Source of the DNA: Roseospira navarrensis
Lineage (GTDB): Bacteria; Pseudomonadota; Alphaproteobacteria; Rhodospirillales; Rhodospirillaceae
Length of the DNA stretch: 58,705 nucleotides
Assembly (NCBI RefSeq): GCF_009601025.1
Contig: NZ_WIVE01000022.1
Span: forward strand, 1 to 58,705
Direction: 5' to 3'
Below the pieces are notes generated by a model. That model did not search any database. It was not told where the DNA came from and saw nothing but the letters and a program-made list of their open reading frames with translations. Positions 1 to 8,034 of the stretch are shown one piece after another. Made by a program: the position numbers and the translations under genes. The first letter of the stretch is position 1, and each line of letters opens with the position of its first letter.

Positions 1-34
1 AACGTGTCCCGATCCATGCCCGCCTCCCGCGTTC

Positions 35-80
35 GGTATCCTTCATGATACCAAATCCGGGAATGCATAGCGAACGCTAT
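35..80. promoter_or_regulatory. Two short inverted repeats upstream of the first gene
   Basis: GGTATC-N6-GATACC lies at 35-52 and ATAGCG-AA-CGCTAT at 67-80, in a stretch clearly less GC-rich than the surroundings. Both have the shape of dimeric-regulator operators. They could serve a gene to the left of the window on the minus strand or the gene starting at 202. Function is inferred from symmetry only. Confidence 0.35.
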
Positions 81-143
81 TTGAGCCTAACGGAAAGTGT
101 GCCGCGATGCCTGCATTGGTTGGGTGAAGGACTCTTGACACCG

Positions 144-168
144 GCGCGGGAATGTTCCCGTGTTTTTG
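144..168 (+). terminator. Possible intrinsic terminator or attenuator ahead of the TPR gene
   Basis: A short hairpin (GCGCGGG-AATGTT-CCCGTGT, with two G-T wobbles) is followed by TGTTTTTGTT. It sits 34 bp before the ATG at 202, so it could end transcription coming from the left or act as a leader attenuator. The stem is short, so this is tentative. Confidence 0.4.
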
Positions 169-201
169 TTGGGGCGCAGAGAGGGGTGAGGACACGGCGA
201 C

Positions 202-2634
202 ATGCCCGACGCACACCGGACGCAAGAGGCGACATCCGACCCGGTTCCTGATCCATCCGCGGAGTCCGTGGCCCGCGCCCGAACCCTGTTCCGGGCCGGA
301 CAGGACGAAGCGGTGCTCGCCCTGGGCGTGGTGGCGGACCGCATGCCCGACGGACCGGACAAGGGCCAGGTGATGCGGCTGATCGGGCTCGCGGCCCTGC
401 GTCTGAACGACACCGACGAGGCGCGGCGCTGGCTGGCTCCGGCCTGCGACCTGCTGGGCGCGGACGATACGGCGGCCACCATCGCCCTGGGGGGCGCCTG
501 CCTGGGGGCCGGCGCCCTGGAGCAGGCGGAGGCGGCGTTCCGGGACGCCCTCGGCCGGACGCCCATGGCGGTGGGCGCGGCCATCGGGCTGGCGCGCACG
601 CTGGAGACGCGGGGCGATGCGCCGGGCGCGCTGTCGGCGTGGCGTCGCGCCATGGCCGCGCTGGTCGCGCTGACACCCGCGCAGTCGGACGGCTGGATGC
701 TGGGGCTGCCGGCGAGCGTCACGCGGCCCCCGCTGGAGGATCAGGCGCGCGTTGCGGAGTCCGCCGGCGATCCGGCCGCCGCCGCCGCCCTGCGGCACCG
801 CCTGCGCGCGGTGTTCCCGGACGGCGAGGCGGCCGAGGCGGTGGCGGCTCCGGCCGCTCCGGCGCCGGGACCTGCGGACACCGGACCGCTGGTGGAGATC
901 ACGGGCGGGCAGGATCCGCACGACCTGATGGACCGCGCCCGCGACGCGGACGCCCACGGTCGCCCCGAAACCGCCCTGGCGCTGGTGCGCGACGCCGGCC
1001 GGCTGGCCGTCCACGCCCCCGGACCGCCGGACGACGACCGGACGGCCCTCGCCCTGGAGGCCGCCGAATTCCTGCGCACGCGGGGCGAGACGATGCAGGC
1101 CACCGCCCTGCTCGACGCCCTTCTGGAGCACCGCCCGGCCGATCCGCCCGTCCTGCACGCTCATGGGGTCGCGCGGCGAGCGGCCGGCGACGACGGCGCG
1201 GCCCTGGCCGCCATCGAAGCGGTCCGCGACCGACTCGCCGACACCGACCATGGGCCGCTGCTGGCGCTCTGGGCCGTGTTGCTGGAAGACCGGGACCGCC
1301 TGGACGAGGCGGCCGCCCTGAGCGAACGGGCGATCGCCGCCGCACCGGGCGCCCCGTCCTCCTGGCAGACCCTGGCCCGTGTCGCCGACCATGCCGGCGA
1401 CACGGACCGGGCTCTGGCGGCGTGCCACGGCGCCCTCATCCGAGATCCCGCCCTCGCCTGGGCGCACGACCGGATCGCCCGGGTCCTGGAGAGCCGCAAC
1501 CAGCTCGATCCCGCCATGGCCCACGCCCGACGGGCCGTCGCCGTGGCCGAAGCCGCCGATCCCGACGGCCCCGAGACCCGGCGCGCGCGTCTGGCCCTGG
1601 CCCACGGCCTGCTCAAGCGCGGCGACTGGGCCGAGGGCTGGGCCGCCTACGAGGCCAGGCCCGGGGTCCCGCTGCGCCCCGAAATCGGCGTGCCGGCCCC
1701 GGCCTGGACAGGCGACATGCTGGAGGCGCGCCGACTGCTGATCCGCTCGGAGCGCACCGGGCTGATCGACGAAGTGATGGGCCTGCGTCTGGCCCCGGCC
1801 GCCGTGCGACGGGCGGGCGGCGTCCCGGTGCTCGAGGTGGACCCCCGACTGATGCCGCTGGTCGCAAGGGCCGAGCCGGACGCCACCGTGGTCGCGGCGG
1901 CCGACCCGCCCGACCCGGCCCTTCACGATCCGGCCATCGGCGCCCAGGCGCCCGTGGGCAGCCTGGCCCGCCTGATCGGGCCGGATCCGGGCGCCGGTGT
2001 GACGGCGGCCCCCACCCTGGCCGCAGATGACGCGTGGGCCATGGCCCTGCGCGCCTCCTATCTCGCCGAGGCCGACGCCCGCACCATCCTGGTGGGTCTG
2101 TGCTGGGCGCCGCAGTCCGCCCGGCCCCGGCCGGACCGCCTGATCCCGGTCGAGGCGTGGGCGCCGCTGGCCTCGGTGCCCGGCGTGCGGTTCGTCCCCC
2201 TGCGGCCCGACGGCTCGGGCGCGGACATGGAGCGGTTCACCGCCCTTGCGGGAATCGACGTGCTGACCGCCGCCGACGAGGGCGACGCCTTCCGCGACGA
2301 CGCACCGAACGAGGACGGCCCCGGCGAAACGTCGCCCTCCGACCCCGACGACATGGACGCCCTCGCCGCCCGCATCGCCGCCATGGACGCCGTGGTGACC
2401 ATCGACGGACTGGTGGCCCATCTGGCGGGCGCGATGGCCGTGCCGAGCATCGTTGTCCTCGCCCACGCCGCCGACTGGCGCTGGGGCCTGGAAGGTCCCC
2501 GCTCGGTCTGGTATCCGGCCGTCACCCTGGCGCGCCAGCCCGTGCCCGGGGATTGGGCCACGCCGATGCACCGGACGGCCGCCGCCCTGGGGCGCTACCG
2601 GGCCGCCGCGCTGGCGGGGAGGGCCGCCGAATGA
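202..2634 (+). CDS. TPR-repeat protein with C-terminal glycosyltransferase-like domain
   Basis: This is an 810-residue, Ala/Asp-rich protein. Most of its length reads as degenerate tetratricopeptide helices: alternating Ala-rich helices ending in motifs such as DEAAALSERAIAAAPG and RDPALAWAHDRIARVLESRN. From about residue 630 to the end it resembles the C-terminal domain of TPR-linked glycosyltransferases (GT9/GT41-like), including VAHLAGAM near residue 740 and a DWRW...WYP block near residue 758. The usual D-T-S before AHLAG reads D-G-L here, and an acidic insert (about residues 695-717) interrupts the domain, so activity is uncertain. No signal peptide is visible. The next gene overlaps it by ATGA, so the two are translationally coupled. 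A role in decorating a surface glycan or protein is inferred. Confidence 0.75.
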   Translation: MPDAHRTQEATSDPVPDPSAESVARARTLFRAGQDEAVLALGVVADRMPDGPDKGQVMRLIGLAALRLNDTDEARRWLAPACDLLGADDTAATIALGGACLGAGALEQAEAAFRDALGRTPMAVGAAIGLARTLETRGDAPGALSAWRRAMAALVALTPAQSDGWMLGLPASVTRPPLEDQARVAESAGDPAAAAALRHRLRAVFPDGEAAEAVAAPAAPAPGPADTGPLVEITGGQDPHDLMDRARDADAHGRPETALALVRDAGRLAVHAPGPPDDDRTALALEAAEFLRTRGETMQATALLDALLEHRPADPPVLHAHGVARRAAGDDGAALAAIEAVRDRLADTDHGPLLALWAVLLEDRDRLDEAAALSERAIAAAPGAPSSWQTLARVADHAGDTDRALAACHGALIRDPALAWAHDRIARVLESRNQLDPAMAHARRAVAVAEAADPDGPETRRARLALAHGLLKRGDWAEGWAAYEARPGVPLRPEIGVPAPAWTGDMLEARRLLIRSERTGLIDEVMGLRLAPAAVRRAGGVPVLEVDPRLMPLVARAEPDATVVAAADPPDPALHDPAIGAQAPVGSLARLIGPDPGAGVTAAPTLAADDAWAMALRASYLAEADARTILVGLCWAPQSARPRPDRLIPVEAWAPLASVPGVRFVPLRPDGSGADMERFTALAGIDVLTAADEGDAFRDDAPNEDGPGETSPSDPDDMDALAARIAAMDAVVTIDGLVAHLAGAMAVPSIVVLAHAADWRWGLEGPRSVWYPAVTLARQPVPGDWATPMHRTAAALGRYRAAALAGRAAE

Positions 2635-3701
2635 CCGGATCCGCCGCCCCCGACGATCGCACCGCCGCCCTGACGGATCTGCTGTTGGCGCGCGTGGAGG
2701 CGCTGCGTGGCCTGGACCCCGCCGCGCTGACGGTCACCCCCCACCTGAGCGCCGCCACCGGCCCGGACTGCACGGTTTCGGTGGCCGGGGCGGAGGAGCC
2801 GCTCGCTGTCCGTCTGCCGCCCGAGTGGACGGCCGGGCGCTCCCGTCGGCGCCCCATCGGGCTGGTCCCGCTGGGCGGCCCGGACGATCCGGCCGGCCCG
2901 CCGCGCGAGGGGACCAACCTGGCCCGCGGCGCCCCTCTGGGGCTGGCGCCGCCCACGCTCCAGTTCGATCCGGCGGACGGCCTGTGGGTCCGGCCCGCCT
3001 GGCCGGGCGCCACGGTGGACGCCAACGCGCTGCACGCCGATCCGGGCGTGCTCACCCGGTTCGCCCGCAGCCTGCGCCGCCTGCACCGCAGCGGCGTGGT
3101 GTTCGAGGGCGACGGGGACCCCTTCACGGCGCTGGACCTGGACACCGACTGGACGCGGGACACCGCCGTGGGCATGCCGCTGGGCACCCTGCGCATGGTC
3201 ACCGACATCACCGGCCAGTGCCGGGATGCCCTGGCGGCGGACCCGGTGGAGCCCGTCCCCTGCCTCAATGCCCAGGCCACGGAAGCCTGCGTCGATACCG
3301 GCAGCCGGGTGGTGTTCGTGGACTGGCGGTCGTCCTGCATGGGCGATCCGGCGTTCGAGCTGGCCGGGCTGGCGGCCCGCGCGGGCCTGAATGCCGAAGA
3401 GGTCGTGGCCTTCCTGACCGCCTATTTCGGCACCGCGGACCAGACCGTGGCCCGGGACCGGGCGGTGGCCTTCCGGCTGATCGCGGCGTACCTGCGCCTG
3501 ATGGACCTGCACGGCGCACTGATGGCGGGGCTGGCCGATCCTGCCTCGGACATCCACCAGCGCCGCTTCAAGGGCCGGCTGGAAAGCTGCCTGATGATCC
3601 TGGAAAGCAAGTCCTGGACCGGCGCCATGGACCGCCTGTCGGCCCGCCGGCGACTGCAACCCCGGGGACTGCGGCGCCGGGCAGCGCCGGCCGAGTCCTG
3701 A
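2631..3701 (+). CDS. Choline/aminoglycoside kinase-fold protein lacking catalytic motif (probable pseudokinase)
   Basis: The protein has 356 residues; its ATG overlaps the stop of the TPR gene, which fixes the start. The C-terminal half matches the choline kinase/APH family: the metal-binding segment is preserved as VFVDWRSSCMGDPAFELA with Asp231. The preceding catalytic loop, normally H-N-D-x4-N, reads C-L-N-A-Q-A-T-E-A at residues 211-219, so the His and the catalytic Asp are both replaced. The protein therefore keeps the fold and one metal ligand but should not phosphorylate in the usual way. Codon usage is normal and the frame is intact, so it is not an obvious pseudogene. A scaffold or regulatory role with the coupled TPR/glycosyltransferase-like protein is inferred. 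Confidence 0.75.
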   Translation: MTGSAAPDDRTAALTDLLLARVEALRGLDPAALTVTPHLSAATGPDCTVSVAGAEEPLAVRLPPEWTAGRSRRRPIGLVPLGGPDDPAGPPREGTNLARGAPLGLAPPTLQFDPADGLWVRPAWPGATVDANALHADPGVLTRFARSLRRLHRSGVVFEGDGDPFTALDLDTDWTRDTAVGMPLGTLRMVTDITGQCRDALAADPVEPVPCLNAQATEACVDTGSRVVFVDWRSSCMGDPAFELAGLAARAGLNAEEVVAFLTAYFGTADQTVARDRAVAFRLIAAYLRLMDLHGALMAGLADPASDIHQRRFKGRLESCLMILESKSWTGAMDRLSARRRLQPRGLRRRAAPAES

Positions 3702-3740
3702 CCGCCCCCCCCTCAACGCGACTCCCACAGAGGCCCCATC

Positions 3741-4154
3741 ATGTCCGATCCGACCCCGACAGAGGCGACGCCGGTCCATCGGTTCTGCTGGACCGAATTG
3801 ATGACCCGCGACGTCGAGGCCGCCAAGGACTTCTACAGCCGGCTCTTCGGCTGGACCTTCGTCGCCTCGCCCTTCAGTTCGGATTATTGGGTGGCCCACC
3901 TGGGCAACGAGCCGGTGGCCGGCCTGTTCCGGATGGAGGGCGAAGCCTTCGACGGCATTCCGCCGCACTGGTTCTCCCACATCGCCGTGCCCGATGTGGA
4001 CGCGGCCATGGACGCGGTACAGGCGGCCGGCGGCACCGTGTTGCGCCCGCCATTCGACGTGGGTCCCTACCGGATCGCGATTCTGCAGGACGCCAGCGGC
4101 GCCGCCCTCGGCATCGTCCATGTGCGCGAGGCCCCGGCGGAGCCGCAGGGGTGA
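3741..4154 (+). CDS. VOC family (glyoxalase/bleomycin-resistance fold) protein
   Basis: This 137-residue single-module vicinal-oxygen-chelate protein opens with the characteristic CWTELMTRDVEAAKDFYSRL block and continues through HWFSHIAVPDVDAAM to a GPYRIAILQDASGAALGIV strand. This layout is typical of VOC proteins related to glyoxalase and hydroxylase-associated families. The substrate cannot be told from sequence. It is cytoplasmic, with no signal peptide. It follows the pseudokinase gene after 39 bp and may be transcribed with it. The next gene is convergent, with its 3' end 13 bp away. Confidence 0.85.
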   Translation: MSDPTPTEATPVHRFCWTELMTRDVEAAKDFYSRLFGWTFVASPFSSDYWVAHLGNEPVAGLFRMEGEAFDGIPPHWFSHIAVPDVDAAMDAVQAAGGTVLRPPFDVGPYRIAILQDASGAALGIVHVREAPAEPQG

Positions 4155-4167
4155 TCTCCATCGCCCC

Positions 4168-4965
4168 CTACTGATCCGTCCCCTGCACGTCCAGGCGGGC
4201 GAGGTTCTCGCGCGCGGCGGCGGCCTCCGGACTGTCCGGCGCGGTCTCCAGAAGGCGCATCCAGGCCGCGCGCGCCGCCGACGCCTCGCCCGCCAGCCGG
4301 TGGATGTTCCCCCGCTCCAGCAGCGCGCCCGGATGGGTCGGGTCGCGCGCCAGCGCGGCCTCGGCATCCGCGCGCGCCGCCGCCAGCGCGCCCAGGCGCC
4401 GCAACGTAGAGGCCCGCAGCGCCAGCGCCTCGGCATCGTTCGGCCGCAACGACAGCGCCCGGTCCAGATCGTCGGCCGCCGCCGAATCCCGACCCTGATC
4501 GGCGCGCGCCGTGGCCCGGTCGATGAGCAGGTCCGGCAGCGCCGAGGGCACGCCCTCCACCGGCGTCTCGGCGAGGCGGATGGCGGTGCCCAGCGCGGCC
4601 TCGGCCCGGCCCGGCCGCCCGGCCCGCAGCCAGCCCGCCCCGGCCTGCGCCAGGACCTCAAGCCGCAACGGCAGCGGCTGGCGGCTTTCCTCGGCCAGGA
4701 TCTCCAGGCGCGCGGCGGCCTCGGCGTATTCACCCAGCGCGAACAGCGCCACGGCCGCGCAGTGCCGGGCCGCCTCGCCGCCGCCCAGACCCTCCCAGGC
4801 CACGGCCGCGCCGAAGGCATCGCGGGGCCGGTCGCGGGTCATCTCCATGCAGCGCGCATAAGCGGCCTGCGGGTCCTCGACCGGCAGCGTCTCGGCGGCC
4901 ACGGGTCCGGCGAGCAGCACGGCGGCGAGCAGAGCAGGACAGGCGGAAGCAAGGCGCGGACTCAT
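4168..4965 (-). CDS. Secreted TPR-repeat protein
   Basis: The protein has 265 residues. The start at MSPRLASAC gives a clean Sec signal peptide (hydrophobic LLAAVLLAGPVAA, cleavage after about residue 23); an upstream in-frame extension would bury it. The mature part consists of TPR-like helix pairs, the clearest being DRALSLRPNDAEALALRASTL and AALARDPTHPGALLERGNIH. It is probably a periplasmic protein-interaction adaptor. It is divergent from the epimerase gene at 5112, with a 146-bp promoter region between them. The specific partner is unknown. Confidence 0.8.
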   Translation of the reverse strand: MSPRLASACPALLAAVLLAGPVAAETLPVEDPQAAYARCMEMTRDRPRDAFGAAVAWEGLGGGEAARHCAAVALFALGEYAEAAARLEILAEESRQPLPLRLEVLAQAGAGWLRAGRPGRAEAALGTAIRLAETPVEGVPSALPDLLIDRATARADQGRDSAAADDLDRALSLRPNDAEALALRASTLRRLGALAAARADAEAALARDPTHPGALLERGNIHRLAGEASAARAAWMRLLETAPDSPEAAAARENLARLDVQGTDQ

Positions 4966-5111
4966 GATAGCGGTCCCTTTCGGGCAGCGAGACAGGGAAT
5001 GGCGCGGCGCAGCGCAGGGTACGCCCGGGCCTCCCCCCTCGTCACGGGCGGTCATGGCTCTTATGTAACGCAACAGCGAACTCTTCACCGCAACCCGTCG
5101 GATCCCGTCTC

Positions 5112-6005
5112 ATGTCCTCTCCCCCTGCCCCCGCCCTCCTCTGTCTCGGCCTCGGCTATACCGCCCATCGCCTGGCGCGTGCCCTGCGCGCCGAGGGTTG
5201 GCATGTCGCCGGCACGGCCCGCACCGAAGCCGGCGCCGCCGCCCTGGAGGACGACGGGTTTGAGGGGCTGGTGTTCGACGGAGAGCGCCCCCTGCCCCCG
5301 AGCACCCTGCGGCGGTTCTCGCACGTTCTGGTGTCCATTCCGCCGGACGATCGGGGCGACCCCGTGTTGCGGGCGATGGGCGATGATCTCGCCGCCGCCG
5401 ACGGGCTGGGCTGGATCGGGTACCTGTCCACCACCGGCGTCTACGGCGATGCGGACGGCGCCTGGGTGGACGAGGACAGTCCGACCCGCCCCACCCAGGC
5501 GCGCTCCATCCGGCGGCTGGAGGCGGAACAGCACTGGTTCAACCTGTGGCGCGATCAGGGTCGCCCGGTCGAGGTATTCCGGCTGGCGGGCATCTACGGC
5601 CCCGGCCGCAGCGCCCTGGACAGCGTGCGGGCCGGCCGCGCCCACCGGGTGGTGAAACCCGGGCATGTGGTGTGCCGCATCCACGTGGACGACATCGCCG
5701 AGGTGCTGCGAGCCGCCATGGCCCGGCCGTATCCGGGCGCGATCTATAACTGTGCCGATGACGAGCCGGCCCCCCCGCAGGACGTGATTGCCGAGGCCTG
5801 CGCCCTGCTCGGCGTGGAGCCGCCGCCGGAAGTGCCGCTCGAAGACGCGGACCTGTCGCCCATGGCGCGCAGCTTCTATGCCGACACCCGGCGTGTGCGG
5901 AACGACCGCCTCAAGACTCGTCTGGGCGTGCGTCTGCGGTACCCGGGGTATCGGGAGGGGCTGCGGGCCATCCTGGATGCGGCGCACGCAGGCCCGGGCC
6001 CATGA
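5112..6005 (+). CDS. SDR-family NAD(P)-dependent epimerase (YeeZ-like)
   Basis: This 297-residue extended/atypical short-chain dehydrogenase resembles YeeZ. The N-terminal dinucleotide-binding strand reads LLCLGLGYTAHRLARALRAEGW. The middle carries YLSTTGVYGDADGAWVDED, and the FRLAGIYGPGRSALD segment is typical of sugar-nucleotide epimerase-like proteins. The reaction is not known for this subgroup. The stop codon overlaps the start of the nucleotidyltransferase gene at 6002 (ATGA), so the two are one transcription unit. Confidence 0.85.
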   Translation: MSSPPAPALLCLGLGYTAHRLARALRAEGWHVAGTARTEAGAAALEDDGFEGLVFDGERPLPPSTLRRFSHVLVSIPPDDRGDPVLRAMGDDLAAADGLGWIGYLSTTGVYGDADGAWVDEDSPTRPTQARSIRRLEAEQHWFNLWRDQGRPVEVFRLAGIYGPGRSALDSVRAGRAHRVVKPGHVVCRIHVDDIAEVLRAAMARPYPGAIYNCADDEPAPPQDVIAEACALLGVEPPPEVPLEDADLSPMARSFYADTRRVRNDRLKTRLGVRLRYPGYREGLRAILDAAHAGPGP

Positions 6006-6664
6006 GCACGCCGCCGCAAGACCCTGGACGGCGCCTCGCCGTGGTGCTGCTGGCCGCCGGACTCGGACGGCGCATGGGCGGCCCGAACAAGCTGTTGTGC
6101 GACCTGGAGGGCATGCCGGTGGTCCGCCGCGCGGCCCTGCCCTTTCGGGCCGCCCTGCCGGCCGACGCGCCGCGCGTGGTGGTGACGGGCCGGGATGCCG
6201 CCAAGGTCACGGCGGCGCTCGACGGTCTGGGGTTCTCGGGCGTCTACAACCCGGACTTCTCCGACGGGATGGGCCGCTCCATCGCCGCGGGGGTGGCGGC
6301 CCTGCCGGCGGATGTGGACGGCATTCTGATCGCCCTGGGCGACATGCCGGGACTGCAGGCCGACACCGTCCACGCCATGCGCGCCGCCCTGAGCGCAGAC
6401 CTGGACCCCGCGTCGGCGATCCTGCGGCCCATGCATGACGGACACGCGGGGCACCCGGTGCTGTGGGGGGCGGACTACCGTTCGGCGCTCGCCGCCCTGA
6501 CCGGCGACCGGGGCGGCCGGGACCTGATCCTGCAGCACGCCGGCCGCCTGCGGCAGGTGGTGGTGGACGACCCGGCGGTGATCCGGGATATCGACCAGCC
6601 CTCCGACCTGGCGGCGGCGCGCGCCCTTTTCACCACTGATCCGGCCGGAAAACAGTGGTCTTGA
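6002..6664 (+). CDS. MobA/MocA-like nucleotidyltransferase
   Basis: The 220-residue protein belongs to the NTP-transferase family that includes MocA (molybdopterin cytidylyltransferase) and MobA. The nucleotide-binding signature LAAGLGRRMGGPNKLL is near residue 16. The metal-binding segment is ILIALGDMPGL near residue 114, and the family-typical GHPVLWG follows near residue 150. It would transfer a nucleoside monophosphate to a cofactor or sugar phosphate. A molybdenum-cofactor role is suggested by family resemblance, but no molybdoenzyme gene lies nearby. It is translationally coupled to the upstream epimerase. Confidence 0.8.
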   Translation: MSTPPQDPGRRLAVVLLAAGLGRRMGGPNKLLCDLEGMPVVRRAALPFRAALPADAPRVVVTGRDAAKVTAALDGLGFSGVYNPDFSDGMGRSIAAGVAALPADVDGILIALGDMPGLQADTVHAMRAALSADLDPASAILRPMHDGHAGHPVLWGADYRSALAALTGDRGGRDLILQHAGRLRQVVVDDPAVIRDIDQPSDLAAARALFTTDPAGKQWS

Positions 6665-6719
6665 GGGACGCGCCCGTCGTAATCATGAACCTGACCTTTC
6701 AGACCGCACGGGGACGATC

Positions 6720-7679
6720 GTGAGTGCCCACGCCGCCACCAGCCACGCGGACCTGACCGATCTGCATCCGCCCATCGACCCCTTCGAGTCCGGCGTTCTG
6801 GACGTGGGGGACGGTCACTCGCTGTACTGGGAGCAGTGCGGCGCCCCTGACGGCGTCCCCGTGCTGTTCCTGCACGGCGGCCCCGGCGCCGGAATCGCGC
6901 CGTCCTATCGCCGATTCTTCAACCCGACCCGCCATCGGGCCGTGCTGTTCGACCAGCGCGGCTGCGGTCGGTCCGCGCCCCGGGCGGACATCACCGCCAA
7001 CACCACATGGCATCTGGTGGCCGACATCGAACGCCTGCGCGAGCATCTGGGCATCGCGCGCTGGCACGTGGTCGGCGGCTCGTGGGGCAGCACCCTGGCC
7101 CTGGCCTACGGACAGGCCCACCCGGAACACTGCCTGGGCTTTGTGCTGCGCGGCATCTTCCTGTTCCGCGCCCAGGAGGTGGACTGGTTCCTGAACGGCA
7201 TGGGCGTGTTCTTCCCCGAGGCCCGGGCCGCGTTCCTGGACTTTTTGCCCGAAGAGGAACGGGCCAGCCCGCTGGAGAGCTATTACCGCCGCCTGTGCGA
7301 TCCCCACCCGTCCGTGCACGGGCCGGCGGCCGTCGCCTGGAGCCGGTACGAGGAATCCTGCTCGCGGCTGGTGCCGCGTCTGGGCGAGAACTCCGCCGCC
7401 GCCTGTCTGCCGCTGGCCCGCATGGAAGCGCACTACATGATGCACCACGGCTTCATGGACGAGGCGCAGCTTCTGCGGGACGTGGGGCGAATCGCCCACC
7501 TGCCGGCAACCCTGATCCAGGGCCGCTACGACATGGTCTGCCCGCCGGTCACGGCCCAGGCGCTGCATCAGGCCTGGCCGGGCAGCCGCCTGGACATGGT
7601 GCCGGACGCCGGCCACGCGGCCATGGAGCCGGGCATCCGGCGCGCCATCGTGCGCGCGCTCGCCCGGCTGTCGGGGTGA
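6720..7679 (+). CDS. pip: Prolyl iminopeptidase (peptidase family S33)
   Basis: This 319-residue alpha/beta hydrolase releases N-terminal proline from peptides. It has the oxyanion motif HGGPGAG, the FDQRGCGRS block, the nucleophile elbow GGSWGS, a catalytic Asp in QGRYDMVCPP and the catalytic His in DAGHAAMEPG. This combination and order are diagnostic for the family. It is cytoplasmic. The start is GTG at 6720, within a GATCGTGAGT context; no better ATG lies nearby. It is convergent with the DUF2892 gene, whose transcript ends at a strong hairpin at 7704-7734. Confidence 0.92.
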   Translation: MSAHAATSHADLTDLHPPIDPFESGVLDVGDGHSLYWEQCGAPDGVPVLFLHGGPGAGIAPSYRRFFNPTRHRAVLFDQRGCGRSAPRADITANTTWHLVADIERLREHLGIARWHVVGGSWGSTLALAYGQAHPEHCLGFVLRGIFLFRAQEVDWFLNGMGVFFPEARAAFLDFLPEEERASPLESYYRRLCDPHPSVHGPAAVAWSRYEESCSRLVPRLGENSAAACLPLARMEAHYMMHHGFMDEAQLLRDVGRIAHLPATLIQGRYDMVCPPVTAQALHQAWPGSRLDMVPDAGHAAMEPGIRRAIVRALARLSG

Positions 7680-7695
7680 TCGGTCCCGACCGCGC

Positions 7696-7734
7696 AAGAA
7701 AACAGGCTGCGACGAAGGGGCCTCGTCGCAGCCT
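7696..7734 (-). terminator. Intrinsic terminator of the Crp/DUF2892 unit
   Basis: A perfect 12-bp stem (AGGCTGCGACGA and its complement, 7704-7715/7723-7734) with a 7-nt loop is followed, reading the minus strand, by GTTTTCTT. It lies just after the DUF2892 stop. This is the most convincing intrinsic terminator in the window. Confidence 0.8.
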
Positions 7735-7764
7735 GGACGATCAAGACTCGAACGCGCGGCCGAA

Positions 7765-7965
7765 TCACCCGTACTTGCGGGTATCAACGCCCAGCAGCCG
7801 GTACATGGGGCACTTGCCCATCAGACCGGAGACCAGCGGAATGATGCCGAGCCAGCCCACAGCCATATGGGGCCCCCCGAAGATGGCAAAGGAAATCAGG
7901 AACACGCCGAAAAAGATCCGCGCCATGCTGTCGTAAAAGCCGACATTCTTCTCGAAATCGAACAT
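7765..7965 (-). CDS. DUF2892 (YgaP-like) small inner-membrane protein
   Basis: This 66-residue membrane protein has the family pattern of a short soluble start (MFDFEKNVGFYDSMAR), a hydrophobic helix (IFFGVFLISFAIF), a Gly-rich turn and a second helix ending in SGLMGKCPMYRLLG. DUF2892 domains often accompany rhodanese or sulfur-handling proteins. Here the gene follows a Crp/Fnr-type regulator on the same strand (69 bp apart) and is terminated by a strong hairpin. A link to redox or sulfide response is an inference from the family. Confidence 0.88.
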   Translation of the reverse strand: MFDFEKNVGFYDSMARIFFGVFLISFAIFGGPHMAVGWLGIIPLVSGLMGKCPMYRLLGVDTRKYG

Positions 7966-8034
7966 GATCGCTCTCCCTGATCGGACCCGTCCGCGGGTAC
8001 CCCCCCGCGCGCACCGTGGTCCGGAGTGTTCTGC

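Noticed and set aside
43-2571. An 842-codon minus-strand ORF opposite the TPR gene, and many other long antisense ORFs
   Set aside because: In DNA this GC-rich stop codons are rare in the shadow frames. The translation is low-complexity Gly/Arg/His-rich and matches no fold, while the plus-strand reading has TPR and glycosyltransferase-like motifs.
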